Source: DASQDN01 sp035630195 (GTDB taxonomy: Bacteria > Acidobacteriota > Terriglobia > Bryobacterales > Bryobacteraceae). Taken from it: DNA of 19,365 nucleotides. A model generated the notes under the pieces. The model saw nothing but the letters and a program-made list of their open reading frames with translations, was not told the DNA's origin and searched no databases. The position numbers and the translations under genes are program-made. The DNA lies in the NCBI GenBank assembly GCA_035630195.1, contig DASQLD010000038.1:1-19365 (forward strand), given 5' to 3'. This document shows, piece by piece, positions 8,505 through 15,054 of this stretch (position 1 is its first letter; each line of letters begins with the position of its first letter).

Positions 8505-9299
8505 GTGTCGTCGCAACCTCTGAATTTTCAGCTTGAAAGCTACGAAGGGCCGCTCGATCTGCTTCTGGATCTGATCCGGAAGAACCAGGTCAATATCTAC
8601 GACATTCCCATTGCCCAGATCACTTCCCAGTATATGGAGTACATGGCGAAGGCTGCCGCGCTCGACATGGAGCTAAGCTCCGACTTCATCTACATGGCGG
8701 CAACGCTCATTCACATCAAGTCGAAGTTGTTGCTGCCCAAGGATCCTGAACTAGAGAAACTCTCTCCCGAGGAAGATCCCCGGCAGGAATTGGTGGAGCG
8801 GCTTGTCGAGCACCAAAAGTACAAAGATGCCGCCGAGATGCTCCAGCAAAAGCGTCTCCTTGAGGAAGCGGCTTGGTCGAATCCACAGATCCGCCAGTTC
8901 TTGACGGAAGATGAGGTCCTGAACCCCGGTCTGGATGTCTCGCTCTTCGATCTCGTCAAGACTTTCCAAGCGGTCCTCGAGCGGGCGAAAAATCGTCCCA
9001 TCTATGAGGTAGGCAAGGAAGACGTCAACGTCCCGGACATGATCCGCTTTCTACGCGACGCCCTCACCCGAGGACCGCGTAGCCAGCTACTATCGGTGAC
9101 GGAGTTGTTCGAGAGACAGCGAAGCCGCCGCGCCATCCTCTGCCTTTTCCTTGCCATTCTCGAACTCGTGAAACGCCAAGCGATCTACCTACAGCAGAAA
9201 GAAGCGTTTTCAGACATCCTCGTGCGCGCTGCCGTTAACTTCGAAGAAGCCCTCGGGTCAGACCAGGCGATCGCTGCCGCGGAACAGGAATACAACTAA
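8505..9299 (+). CDS. scpA: Segregation and condensation protein A
   Basis: ScpA is the kleisin subunit of the Smc-ScpAB condensin, which bridges the two Smc heads and helps to organise and segregate the chromosome. The 264-residue protein has the typical N terminus (LESYEGPLDLLLDLIRKN, then NIYDIPIAQIT), a helical region that binds the Smc neck, a charged middle that binds ScpB, and a C-terminal winged helix (SVTELFERQRSRRAILCLFL, then ELVKRQAIYLQQ) that contacts the Smc head. The start is a GTG at 8505; no other upstream start fits the family's N terminus. It is followed 6 bp later by scpB, the standard gene order. Confidence 0.97.
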   Translation: MSSQPLNFQLESYEGPLDLLLDLIRKNQVNIYDIPIAQITSQYMEYMAKAAALDMELSSDFIYMAATLIHIKSKLLLPKDPELEKLSPEEDPRQELVERLVEHQKYKDAAEMLQQKRLLEEAAWSNPQIRQFLTEDEVLNPGLDVSLFDLVKTFQAVLERAKNRPIYEVGKEDVNVPDMIRFLRDALTRGPRSQLLSVTELFERQRSRRAILCLFLAILELVKRQAIYLQQKEAFSDILVRAAVNFEEALGSDQAIAAAEQEYN

Positions 9300-9305
9300 C
9301 AGCCC

Positions 9306-10160
9306 ATGGACGAGCAGGAGCACGACCTCACGACCGAGATATCGGCCCAATCCGAGCCGGCAGCCCTCGAAACGGACGAGCAGCCGGAACCGGATGCTCT
9401 CGTTAGCGACGCCCGAGAGGAACCCTCAAGTTATTCTCCTGAGCCCCAGGAGAGCGTTACGGCCGATCAGCTATTGATGGGCATCGAACAACCTGCCGAC
9501 GATGTCGAAACCGCGGAATCTGAGCTGCTCGCGATCCTCGAGGCGATCGTCTACATCACGGATGAGCCCCTCTCGGCCAAGCAAATAGCCGACGCTCTAC
9601 AGAAGCCGCTCGATTACGTCGCAGCGCTGCTCGACAAGCTGGTTGATGAATTCAACAAACCACATCACGGCCTTACAGTCAAAGAAGTCGCGGGCGGCTA
9701 CAAGATTACGACCAAGCCCGAACATCACGAGGCTGTTCGAGCGTTCGTCAAGAATCTGAACCCGCCGCTGAAGCTGTCCCTGGCCGCGCTCGAAACCCTT
9801 GCCGTCATCGCCTACAAGCAGCCCATAACCGCGCCAGAGATCATGGAAATTCGCGGCGTTCAGGGAGCCGGAGTTCTTAAAACCCTGCTAGATCGCAAGC
9901 TGATCACGTCAGCGGGGCGCAAGAATGTCGTCGGCAAGCCCATTCTCTACAAAACCACGAAAGAGTTTCTGGTACAGTTCGGTCTCCGTGATTTGAGTGA
10001 GCTTCCAAGCCTGAAGGAATTCGAGGACCTGAGGCGATTCGCATTCAGCGATGCCGATGAAGTGATCGAACAAGTGGAACCACCACAGGAACAGGCGCCC
10101 ACCGAGGCAGCAGTAAACCAACAAGAGGAAGCCGAACCTACGGAAGTAAAGAATGAGTGA
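9306..10160 (+). CDS. scpB: Segregation and condensation protein B
   Basis: ScpB dimerises and binds the middle of ScpA in the Smc complex. The conserved core spans about residues 70-220: a first winged helix (ELLAILEAIVYITDEPLSAK, with KEVAGGYKITTKPEH) and a second (LSLAALETLAVIAYKQPITA, then EIRGVQGAGVLKTLLDRKLI and the GRKNVVGKPILYKTTKEFL block). Both ends are extended and acidic, with about 70 Glu/Asp/Pro-rich residues in front and about 35 Glu/Gln/Pro-rich residues behind, so the protein is longer than the usual 180-200 residues. The tails are probably disordered. It sits 6 bp after scpA and overlaps the next gene by 8 nt. Confidence 0.96.
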   Translation: MDEQEHDLTTEISAQSEPAALETDEQPEPDALVSDAREEPSSYSPEPQESVTADQLLMGIEQPADDVETAESELLAILEAIVYITDEPLSAKQIADALQKPLDYVAALLDKLVDEFNKPHHGLTVKEVAGGYKITTKPEHHEAVRAFVKNLNPPLKLSLAALETLAVIAYKQPITAPEIMEIRGVQGAGVLKTLLDRKLITSAGRKNVVGKPILYKTTKEFLVQFGLRDLSELPSLKEFEDLRRFAFSDADEVIEQVEPPQEQAPTEAAVNQQEEAEPTEVKNE

Positions 10161-10902
10161 AGAGCGGCTCCAGAAAATACTCGCCCGCGCCGGTGTCGCC
10201 AGCCGTCGAAAAGCCGAGGAAATGATCACCGAAGGCCGCGTCAAGGTCAACGGCCAAATTATTACCGAACTCGGCAGCAAAGCTGATCTCGAACGCGATC
10301 ACATCAAAGTCGACGGCAAACTGCTCCACGCTCCCCGAAAACTCGTCTACATCGCGCTGAATAAACCAAAAGGCGTCGTCACAACAGTTACCGATCCACA
10401 AGGTCGTGAAACGGTGATGAACTTCATCAAGGGCGTGAAAGAGCGCGTGTATCCCGTAGGCCGTCTCGACTATCACAGCGAAGGCCTGATCCTTCTGACG
10501 AACGACGGTGAATTTGCAAACCGGGTCACCGCAGCGCGCACACACGTCCAGAAAACGTACGTCGTGAAGGTCACGAGCGAGATCACACCGGAGCAGGAGA
10601 AGCAGTTCCGTGAGGGAATTCACCTGCATGGCAAGAAGACCGCGCCTGCCCAGATTAGGCTCCTGAATCACCGCGAGAACCCCTGGTATGAAGTAAAGTT
10701 GATCGAGGGCCGCCAGAATCAAATCCGTCTAATGTTCCGTAGTTTCGGAGTGCTAGTGGAAAAGCTCCGTCGCGTAAAGGTCGGATTCCTCGAACTAACC
10801 GGTCTCAAGCCGGGCGAATGGCGTTACCTTACGGATCGCGAGATCGAAAAATTCCGTCGCGTGCTCAAAATGGAGGAGACTCCTGATGCCAAACACAGCT
10901 GA
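10153..10902 (+). CDS. rluB: RsuA/RluB-family rRNA pseudouridine synthase
   Basis: This enzyme converts a specific uridine of ribosomal RNA into pseudouridine. The N terminus is an S4 RNA-binding domain (residues about 3-60: ERLQKILARAGVASRRKAEE, then EGRVKVNG). The catalytic domain follows with ALNKPKGVVTT and the active-site motif VGRLDYHSEGLILLTNDGEF, where Asp106 is the expected nucleophile, and later EGRQNQIRLMF. In this family the large-subunit enzyme RluB is the usual neighbour of scpAB, so RluB is preferred over RsuA or RluE; the exact target uridine cannot be proven from sequence. The 249-residue length fits. It starts inside the end of scpB (8-nt overlap) and overlaps the next gene by 17 nt. 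Confidence 0.92.
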   Translation: MSEERLQKILARAGVASRRKAEEMITEGRVKVNGQIITELGSKADLERDHIKVDGKLLHAPRKLVYIALNKPKGVVTTVTDPQGRETVMNFIKGVKERVYPVGRLDYHSEGLILLTNDGEFANRVTAARTHVQKTYVVKVTSEITPEQEKQFREGIHLHGKKTAPAQIRLLNHRENPWYEVKLIEGRQNQIRLMFRSFGVLVEKLRRVKVGFLELTGLKPGEWRYLTDREIEKFRRVLKMEETPDAKHS

Positions 10903-11278
10903 CATTTTGCGGAAGTATCGCACGATCGCAGTCGTAGGATTATCCAATAATCCAATGCGTCCCAGTTACGGCGTATCCGAGTACATGAAGCGCCAGGGAT
11001 ACAAGATCATTCCCGTCAACCCAGGTCACACACAGATTCTGGGCGAAACGTCGTACCCTACACTGGAGGCAATCCCGGAGCCTGTCGAGATCGTAAACAT
11101 CTTCCGCCGCTCCGAGATGATCCCGCCAATCGTCGACTCCGCTCTCTCCATCGGAGCCAAAGTGATCTGGATGCAGGAAGGCATCGAGCACGGGGCCGCA
11201 GCCGAGAAAGCGCGCGCCGCCGGAGTCGAGGTCGTTATGAACACCTGCATCCTCAAAGCGCACCGGCGCGCTATATAG
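10886..11278 (+). CDS. CoA-binding domain protein (YccU-like)
   Basis: A 130-residue single-domain Rossmann-fold protein of the CoA_binding_2 family. The nucleotide-binding strand-turn-helix is seen as TIAVVGLSNNPMRPSYGVSE, followed by GYKIIPVNPG, the central EIVNIFRRSE strand, GAKVIWMQEGIEH and a C-terminal MNTCILKAHR, all typical of YccU-like proteins. A good ribosome binding site (GGAGGA) precedes the ATG, inside the end of the pseudouridine synthase gene (17-nt overlap). The cellular role of this family is not settled; CoA binding has been seen for relatives. Its stop overlaps by 8 nt the stop of the convergent gene on the other strand. Confidence 0.9.
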   Translation: MPNTADILRKYRTIAVVGLSNNPMRPSYGVSEYMKRQGYKIIPVNPGHTQILGETSYPTLEAIPEPVEIVNIFRRSEMIPPIVDSALSIGAKVIWMQEGIEHGAAAEKARAAGVEVVMNTCILKAHRRAI

Positions 11279-11969
11279 TTGACTTCTTTGCCAGCCGCAA
11301 CGCAGTCAGAGCTATCAAACCAATCCCAATTAGAATTTCGCTGGCAGGTTCAGGAATTGCTGTCCACTGAATATTGTCGATAACCTGCAAAGTGGCGCTC
11401 TCAAGAACCAGACCCGTGATTGGAGTGTCAGATTTCAGCCCCCAAAATGCGAGTGACTGTCCTGGTGGCGATGCGATAGTAAATGTGCTTTCGCCCTCCG
11501 CAGTATAGGCAGTAAACGACATCGGATATTGCATGCCTGTGTACAGCGTCGCTGTGACGCCTACTTCCAGACTCAGCGTAAACACGTCCGCCGGAAGCGT
11601 AATCGTCAGGCGGCTGAGATTCAGAAGTATATCGCCGGAGTCCCAGTTGAACGGATCCAAGGGACCGCCGGGACCTGCCGGCGTGTTGGACACGACCCGG
11701 AGGCTTGTTTCGGGAGGGAACAAAGAGAGATTGCCGGCAAGCTGTACACCAGCGATGTTCAGGCCCGGCGGCGGCACGTCCAAAGTCTGACCGGACAACG
11801 CTAGCCCTTGAAAATCAATGCTGTTCGTAGGATGCGCAGCGGAAATCCACTGGGCTTTATCCGCGAATGCAATCACGCTTGCTTCGGCGCTAGCGAGAAA
11901 GAATGCTGTTGCAAGAAAAGTACAGAGCGCAAGTTTAGACATTCGCACCGTCGGCCGGTAGAAGGTCAT
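11271..11969 (-). CDS. PEP-CTERM sorting domain protein
   Basis: A 232-residue exported protein of unknown function. It has an N-terminal signal peptide (core KLALCTFLATAFFLASAEA) and a C-terminal PEP-CTERM tail: the PEP motif at residues 206-208 (IPEPASEILIGIGLIALTAL), a hydrophobic helix and a basic end (RLAKKSTI). PEP-CTERM tails direct proteins to exosortase processing at the cell envelope. The middle is rich in small, hydrophobic and Thr/Ser residues and looks like a beta-sandwich, as in many PEP-CTERM proteins of Acidobacteria; I recognise no catalytic motif. The ATG at 11969 has a GGAAG 7 nt upstream; a second in-frame ATG at 11942 has no such site. It stands alone and convergent to the scpAB operon. 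No exosortase gene is visible in the window. Confidence 0.85.
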   Translation of the reverse strand: MTFYRPTVRMSKLALCTFLATAFFLASAEASVIAFADKAQWISAAHPTNSIDFQGLALSGQTLDVPPPGLNIAGVQLAGNLSLFPPETSLRVVSNTPAGPGGPLDPFNWDSGDILLNLSRLTITLPADVFTLSLEVGVTATLYTGMQYPMSFTAYTAEGESTFTIASPPGQSLAFWGLKSDTPITGLVLESATLQVIDNIQWTAIPEPASEILIGIGLIALTALRLAKKSTI

Positions 11970-11981
11970 AGAGTAGCTTCC

Positions 11982-11992
11982 GCCGTAACGGC
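11982..11992. repeat. Short inverted repeat GCCGT-A-ACGGC upstream of the PEP-CTERM gene
   Basis: A perfect 5-bp inverted repeat around one central base, 12 bp upstream of the PEP-CTERM start codon, in the 150-bp gap shared with the divergent MOSC gene. The half GCCGTAAC occurs again at 12064-12071. It is short enough to be chance, and an operator role is only a possibility. The rest of the gap (11970-12119) shows no convincing promoter to my eye. Confidence 0.25.
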
Positions 11993-12119
11993 ATTATTCC
12001 ATATGTTTATCGCCGAACGCGACTTCGATTTTGTGAATTCGCTCGGCATTCACCGTATGGGGCGCCGTAACTCGATCCCGTGACGCATGCCCAATACACG
12101 AGTGCTACCCTGACCGCTA

Positions 12120-12770
12120 GTGACCGTCGTTTCCATTAATGTCGGCAAACCGGCTCGCGTACCCACCGCAAATGGCGATGTCTTGACGTCAATCTTCAAG
12201 ACGCCGGTGACCGGCACCCGCCGTGTCGACCGCCTGAATATCGAAGGTGACCAACAATCGGACCTGCGTGTTCATGGCGGCATTCACAAAGCGGTCTACG
12301 TCTACCCTTCGGAACATTACGAGTACTGGCGCGAGCAACTTCCCGACGAGACGATGCCCTGGGGAATGTTTGGCGAAAACCTGACTACGACCGGCCTGAT
12401 CGAATCCGATGTCTGCATTGGCGACCGTTTGCGGGTGGGTTCAGCCGTGTTGCAAGTCACCCAACCGCGGATGCCGTGCTTCAAGCTCGCGCTCCGATTC
12501 GGGCGTCCGGACATGGTGAAGCGGTTCTGGAAAAGCGGACGGTCGGGATTCTACGTGTCCGTCATCGAGGAAGGCGTTCTGGAACCCGGCTCGACCATCG
12601 AACGAATCCCGACGACCGAACCCCTCATCACGGTCGCCGAACTCGTACGGCTCTACCGCGATCCTGATCCCCCGCGGGAACGCATTCTCACCGCGCTTGA
12701 AACGTCCTTGGCAGGATCCTGGAAAACCGAGTTCCGAGAGCGATTGGCGCTCCTAAACAACCCCACTTGA
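12120..12770 (+). CDS. MOSC domain protein (YiiM-like)
   Basis: A 216-residue MOSC-domain protein. MOSC proteins carry sulfur or bind molybdenum cofactor; E. coli YiiM reduces N-hydroxylated compounds using molybdenum cofactor. The family signature is clear: DLRVHGGIHKAVYVYPSEHY, MFGENLTTTGL, and QVTQPRMPCFKL containing the conserved cofactor-binding Cys120. The C-terminal part (about 165-210, TVAELVRLYRDP) fits the small three-helix domain found in YiiM. The start is a GTG at 12120. The gene ends inside the -35 element of the promoter of the next gene, so it is probably a separate transcription unit from the metal operon despite the short distance. Confidence 0.92.
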   Translation: MTVVSINVGKPARVPTANGDVLTSIFKTPVTGTRRVDRLNIEGDQQSDLRVHGGIHKAVYVYPSEHYEYWREQLPDETMPWGMFGENLTTTGLIESDVCIGDRLRVGSAVLQVTQPRMPCFKLALRFGRPDMVKRFWKSGRSGFYVSVIEEGVLEPGSTIERIPTTEPLITVAELVRLYRDPDPPRERILTALETSLAGSWKTEFRERLALLNNPT

Positions 12771-12798
12771 CTCTATACCTAACTATAAGGTTTACGAT
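12767..12798 (+). promoter_or_regulatory. MerR/CueR-type promoter-operator with long spacer
   Basis: A -35 element TTGACT (12767-12772) and a -10 element TACGAT (12793-12798) are separated by 20 bp; read as TTACGA the spacer is 19 bp. Such long spacers are the hallmark of promoters activated by MerR-family proteins, which untwist the DNA to align the two boxes. The spacer region holds an imperfect dyad, ACTCTATA (12770-12777) and TATAAGGT (12784-12791), separated by six bases; six of eight positions pair. The layout resembles known metal-regulated MerR-family promoters. Transcription would begin near 12805, giving a leader of about 10 nt before the regulator start at 12815. The -35 box covers the stop of the MOSC gene. 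Confidence 0.72.
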
Positions 12799-12814
12799 AG
12801 AAGTGGGTCGCGAA

Positions 12815-13234
12815 ATGTCAACGGAAGTTCTCAAGATCGGCGACGTAGCGGACTTGGGTGAAGTGAATATCCAAACGGTGCGCTACTACGAGCGGGAAAA
12901 GCTCTTGCCGGAGCCGCGCCGTCTTGCGTCCGGATACCGCGTCTTCTCGCGCGAAACCGTTCGGCGAGTTCGCTTCATCAAGCGCGCCCAGGAACTGGGT
13001 TTTACGCTCGCCGAGATTCGCGAACTTCTATCGCTGCGGGTCGATCCTTCGCGCGACAGCGCGACCGTTCGCGCCTTGGCTCAGCGGAAAATCGCTGACA
13101 TTGACCAAAAGATTCACACCCTGAACGTGATGAAAGCCTCGCTGGAGCATCTCACTGACAGATGTTCCGGACACGGTCCCGCCAGTGAGTGTCCAATCCT
13201 TGAAGGCATCGATTCCGAAGAGGTGCTTCGGTGA
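12815..13234 (+). CDS. cueR: MerR-family metal-sensing regulator, CueR-like
   Basis: A 139-residue MerR-family transcription regulator. The winged helix-turn-helix is at about residues 6-75 (KIGDVADLGEVNIQTVRYYE, RLASGYRVFSRETVRRVRFI, GFTLAEIRELLSL), followed by the dimerisation helix and the metal-binding loop DRCSGHGPASECPIL. The segment DPSRDSATV aligns with CueR's DPQRHSADV, so a Ser stands where Hg, Zn, Cd and Pb sensors carry Cys; in CueR this Ser goes with sensing of monovalent ions (Cu, Ag, Au). The two loop Cys match the CueR metal ligands, but are separated by 8 residues instead of 7 as in E. coli CueR. ATG 12815 is preferred, because the longer TTG start at 12767 lies within the promoter. 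It overlaps the next gene by 4 nt and probably activates its own operon. Confidence 0.88.
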   Translation: MSTEVLKIGDVADLGEVNIQTVRYYEREKLLPEPRRLASGYRVFSRETVRRVRFIKRAQELGFTLAEIRELLSLRVDPSRDSATVRALAQRKIADIDQKIHTLNVMKASLEHLTDRCSGHGPASECPILEGIDSEEVLR

Positions 13235-13578
13235 GCCGCTGGGTTTATCTTCATATCATCGCGGTCGCGATAGCTCTCATAACCGCTAACGTCGAATGCA
13301 TCACTCGCTGCCTTGGCGGCGTAAGTCCAGCAAAGACTCCGCCGTGCCACGGTGGCGCTACCGGACAGGAAAACGCCCCCAGCGGGTGTAAGTCCCCGGT
13401 CCTGGTTGCGGCAACCGATGCGACAAAATTTGCTCCTGTCCTGCACCACCTGACGTCGGCCTTGCCAGACGATCGAACGCTGACGTTCGCTCCTACGATC
13501 GACGAAACGACGGGCGCCATTACTGCCTCACCGCCGGCCTTTCTCAATTCGCGATTCTCGGTAATTCTTCGTCTCTGA
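13231..13578 (+). CDS. Small secreted Cys/His protein of the metal operon, unknown family
   Basis: I do not recognise this 115-residue protein. Its N terminus is a hydrophobic signal-like segment (WVYLHIIAVAIALITANVEC), followed by Cys23, Cys27, Cys39-His40 and Cys53 within 31 residues, including a CxxxC and a PPCHGG motif. The rest (about 60-115) is rich in Thr, Ala and Pro. Cys23 might be processed, but the sequence ANVEC is not a good lipobox. The start is GTG, overlapping the regulator stop by 4 nt (GTGA), so it is translationally coupled to the regulator. The position between a copper-type sensor and metal transport genes, together with the clustered Cys/His, makes a periplasmic metal-binding role plausible; this is inference. 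Confidence 0.7.
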   Translation: MSRWVYLHIIAVAIALITANVECITRCLGGVSPAKTPPCHGGATGQENAPSGCKSPVLVAATDATKFAPVLHHLTSALPDDRTLTFAPTIDETTGAITASPPAFLNSRFSVILRL

Positions 13579-13600
13579 AACATCTCAGCGCCTGTTTCAG
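13575..13600 (+). repeat. Inverted repeat, hairpin with 8-bp stem, at the end of the small Cys protein gene
   Basis: CTGAAACA (13575-13582) and TGTTTCAG (13593-13600) are perfectly complementary and enclose a 10-nt loop. The left arm contains the stop codon of the upstream gene. No T-run follows, so this is not a standard intrinsic terminator; it may stabilise or divide the operon mRNA. Confidence 0.6.
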
Positions 13601-13605
13601 CTATC

Positions 13606-13619
13606 GGGACACGTGTCCC
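13606..13619. repeat. Perfect 14-bp palindrome GGGACACGTGTCCC
   Basis: A perfect 14-bp palindrome lies 5 bp after the preceding hairpin and about 40 bp before the barrel gene start. With no loop it is more likely a protein-binding site than an RNA hairpin. It could be an operator for an internal promoter, but I see no convincing -10/-35 pair next to it. Confidence 0.55.
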
Positions 13620-13661
13620 CATGCGGCAACAATGATACGAGACGTTGGAGCGATTGAAGAA

Positions 13662-15047
13662 ATGATAAGGACAATAAATTTAATAACTGCCTTTATTTTG
13701 GCGACATCATACACGTCGGCCCAGTCCCCTCCGCACCAGCATGAGAAACCAGCCAAGAGCACGGATAAAGAGCACAAAGGTATGGACCACGGCGCGATGG
13801 ATCATTCCAAGATGAATCATGCCGGGACGAATCATGCCGAGATGAATCACGCGGAGACAAATGCAGCCGGTTCCTTCCTCCTGGGCCAAAGCTCAGGGAC
13901 CGCCTTTCAACCCTCATCCTGGCCCATGCCGATGCTGATGAATAACGGGGGTGGTTGGAACTTGATGTGGATGGGACAAGCGTTCCTAGTCGGCACGCAA
14001 CAGAGCGGCCCACGAGGGGGGGATAAGTTCTATTCTGCTAACTGGGGTATGCTCGGCGCAGTTCACAAAGTGGGACGCGGCAGCTTGATGCTTCGCTCGA
14101 TGCTGAGCCTCGATCCTGCGACAGTCACAAGCCGTCGATACCCGCTTCTTTTTCAAACTGGCGAAAGCGCCTTTGGAAAACCCATAGTAGACGGACAACA
14201 TCCACACGAGTTCCTGATGGAGTTGTCCGCGCAATATGCTCACCCGATCGGCGAAAAGGGAATCGTCAATTTCTATTACGCGCCCGTGGGCGATGTCGCG
14301 CTCGGACCAGTAGCCTTCCCGCACCGTGCCAGTGCGATCGAACTGCCTCAGGCCACGCTCGCGCATCACTGGCAGGATTCGACGCACATTGCAAACAACG
14401 TTATGACGGGCGGCATCACCTGGGACAAAGTGCGCCTGGAAGCTTCGGGTTTCCGTGGCAAGGAACCCAACGAGAACCGCTGGAACATCGACATGGGAGC
14501 TATGGATTCCTGGTCCGGACGTCTTTCCATCTTTCCAACCAGGAACTGGATGGCGCAGGTGTCCGGCGGCCGTATAAAGAATCCGGAAGAATTCCACCCT
14601 GACGACGTTGACCGCATCACAGCGTCGATCCACCATGTCGTACCGCGATCGAACGGGAACTACTGGGCGTCCAGCTTTATTTGGGCCAGGAACTACAAAA
14701 CTATCGCGCAACGCGCCACCAGCGCAGTCACCGCAGAAACTGTAGTTCCCGTAGGTCGGAAAAACTTCATCACTGGACGCTTCGAGTGGTCACAGCGCGA
14801 CGAGCTTTTTGACTATGATCACGACCTCGCGCATGAAATAGAACACGAGACAGGAAAGTCATTCTTCAACGTCACCGGATACACCGCCGGATACACGCGC
14901 GATGTCGAACTCTTCAAGAACGTGCAGACAGGTATCGGAGCGAATCTGACCGCCTACGGAATCGACTCGGAGCTTAAGCCCTATTACGGGAATCATCCAT
15001 GGGGCGTCAACTTCTTCGTTCGCGTCCGACTCAAGCGAGGTGAATAA
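13662..15047 (+). CDS. Exported probable outer-membrane barrel with Met/His-rich N-terminal repeat (CopB-like in layout)
   Basis: A 461-residue exported protein. After a signal peptide (MIRTINLITAFILATSYTSA) comes a His/Lys-rich stretch and then pentapeptide repeats of the MxHxx type at residues 41-65 (MDHGA, MDHSK, MNHAG, TNHAE, MNHAE), a classic Cu(I)/Ag(I)-binding composition seen in CopB/PcoB outer-membrane copper proteins. The remainder (about 75-461) is rich in aromatic and alternating polar/hydrophobic residues (SWPMPMLMNNGGGWNLMWMG, VDGQHPHEFLMELSAQYAHP) and ends in a strand-like segment with aromatic residues (WGVNFFVRVRLKRGE), which suggests a beta-barrel. It is not evidently CopB family outside the repeat. 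An in-frame ATG at 13632 would add 10 residues; 13662 is preferred for a cleaner signal peptide and a GGAG 11 nt upstream. It probably moves or binds copper at the outer membrane. Confidence 0.78.
   Translation: MIRTINLITAFILATSYTSAQSPPHQHEKPAKSTDKEHKGMDHGAMDHSKMNHAGTNHAEMNHAETNAAGSFLLGQSSGTAFQPSSWPMPMLMNNGGGWNLMWMGQAFLVGTQQSGPRGGDKFYSANWGMLGAVHKVGRGSLMLRSMLSLDPATVTSRRYPLLFQTGESAFGKPIVDGQHPHEFLMELSAQYAHPIGEKGIVNFYYAPVGDVALGPVAFPHRASAIELPQATLAHHWQDSTHIANNVMTGGITWDKVRLEASGFRGKEPNENRWNIDMGAMDSWSGRLSIFPTRNWMAQVSGGRIKNPEEFHPDDVDRITASIHHVVPRSNGNYWASSFIWARNYKTIAQRATSAVTAETVVPVGRKNFITGRFEWSQRDELFDYDHDLAHEIEHETGKSFFNVTGYTAGYTRDVELFKNVQTGIGANLTAYGIDSELKPYYGNHPWGVNFFVRVRLKRGE
13782..13871 (+). repeat. 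15-bp coding repeat encoding Met-x-His pentapeptides
   Basis: Six consecutive 15-bp units at 13782, 13797, 13812, 13827, 13842 and 13857. The first five encode M/T-D/N-H followed by two small or charged residues; the sixth (TNAAG) is degenerate and has lost the Met and His. Units 3 to 5 differ by only a few bases. The in-frame 15-bp period could expand or contract without breaking the gene, which would change the number of metal-binding sites. Confidence 0.85.
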
Positions 15048-15054
15048 GTCCGCT

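Noticed and set aside
10138..10722. 194-residue open frame on the - strand opposite the pseudouridine synthase gene
   Set aside because: Fully antisense to a clear RsuA/RluB-family gene and without motifs.
11257..11272. Hairpin AGCGC/GCGCT at the end of the CoA-binding gene as a terminator
   Set aside because: Only a 5-bp stem within coding sequence, with no T-run following.
12767..12814. Longer start of the MerR-family regulator (TTG at 12767)
   Set aside because: The TTG is the -35 box of the predicted promoter, the added 16 residues have no counterpart in MerR-family proteins, and the ATG at 12815 gives the usual N terminus.
13575..13619. Intrinsic terminator after the small Cys protein
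   Set aside because: The hairpin is not followed by a T-run, and the operon appears to continue into the barrel and pump genes.
13782..13871. CRISPR-like repeat
   Set aside because: The 15-bp units are contiguous, in frame and coding, with no spacers.
13986..14711. 241-residue open frame on the - strand inside the barrel gene
   Set aside because: It lies fully antisense to a gene with a signal peptide and a metal-binding repeat, has no recognisable motif, and such mirror frames are common in GC-rich coding DNA.
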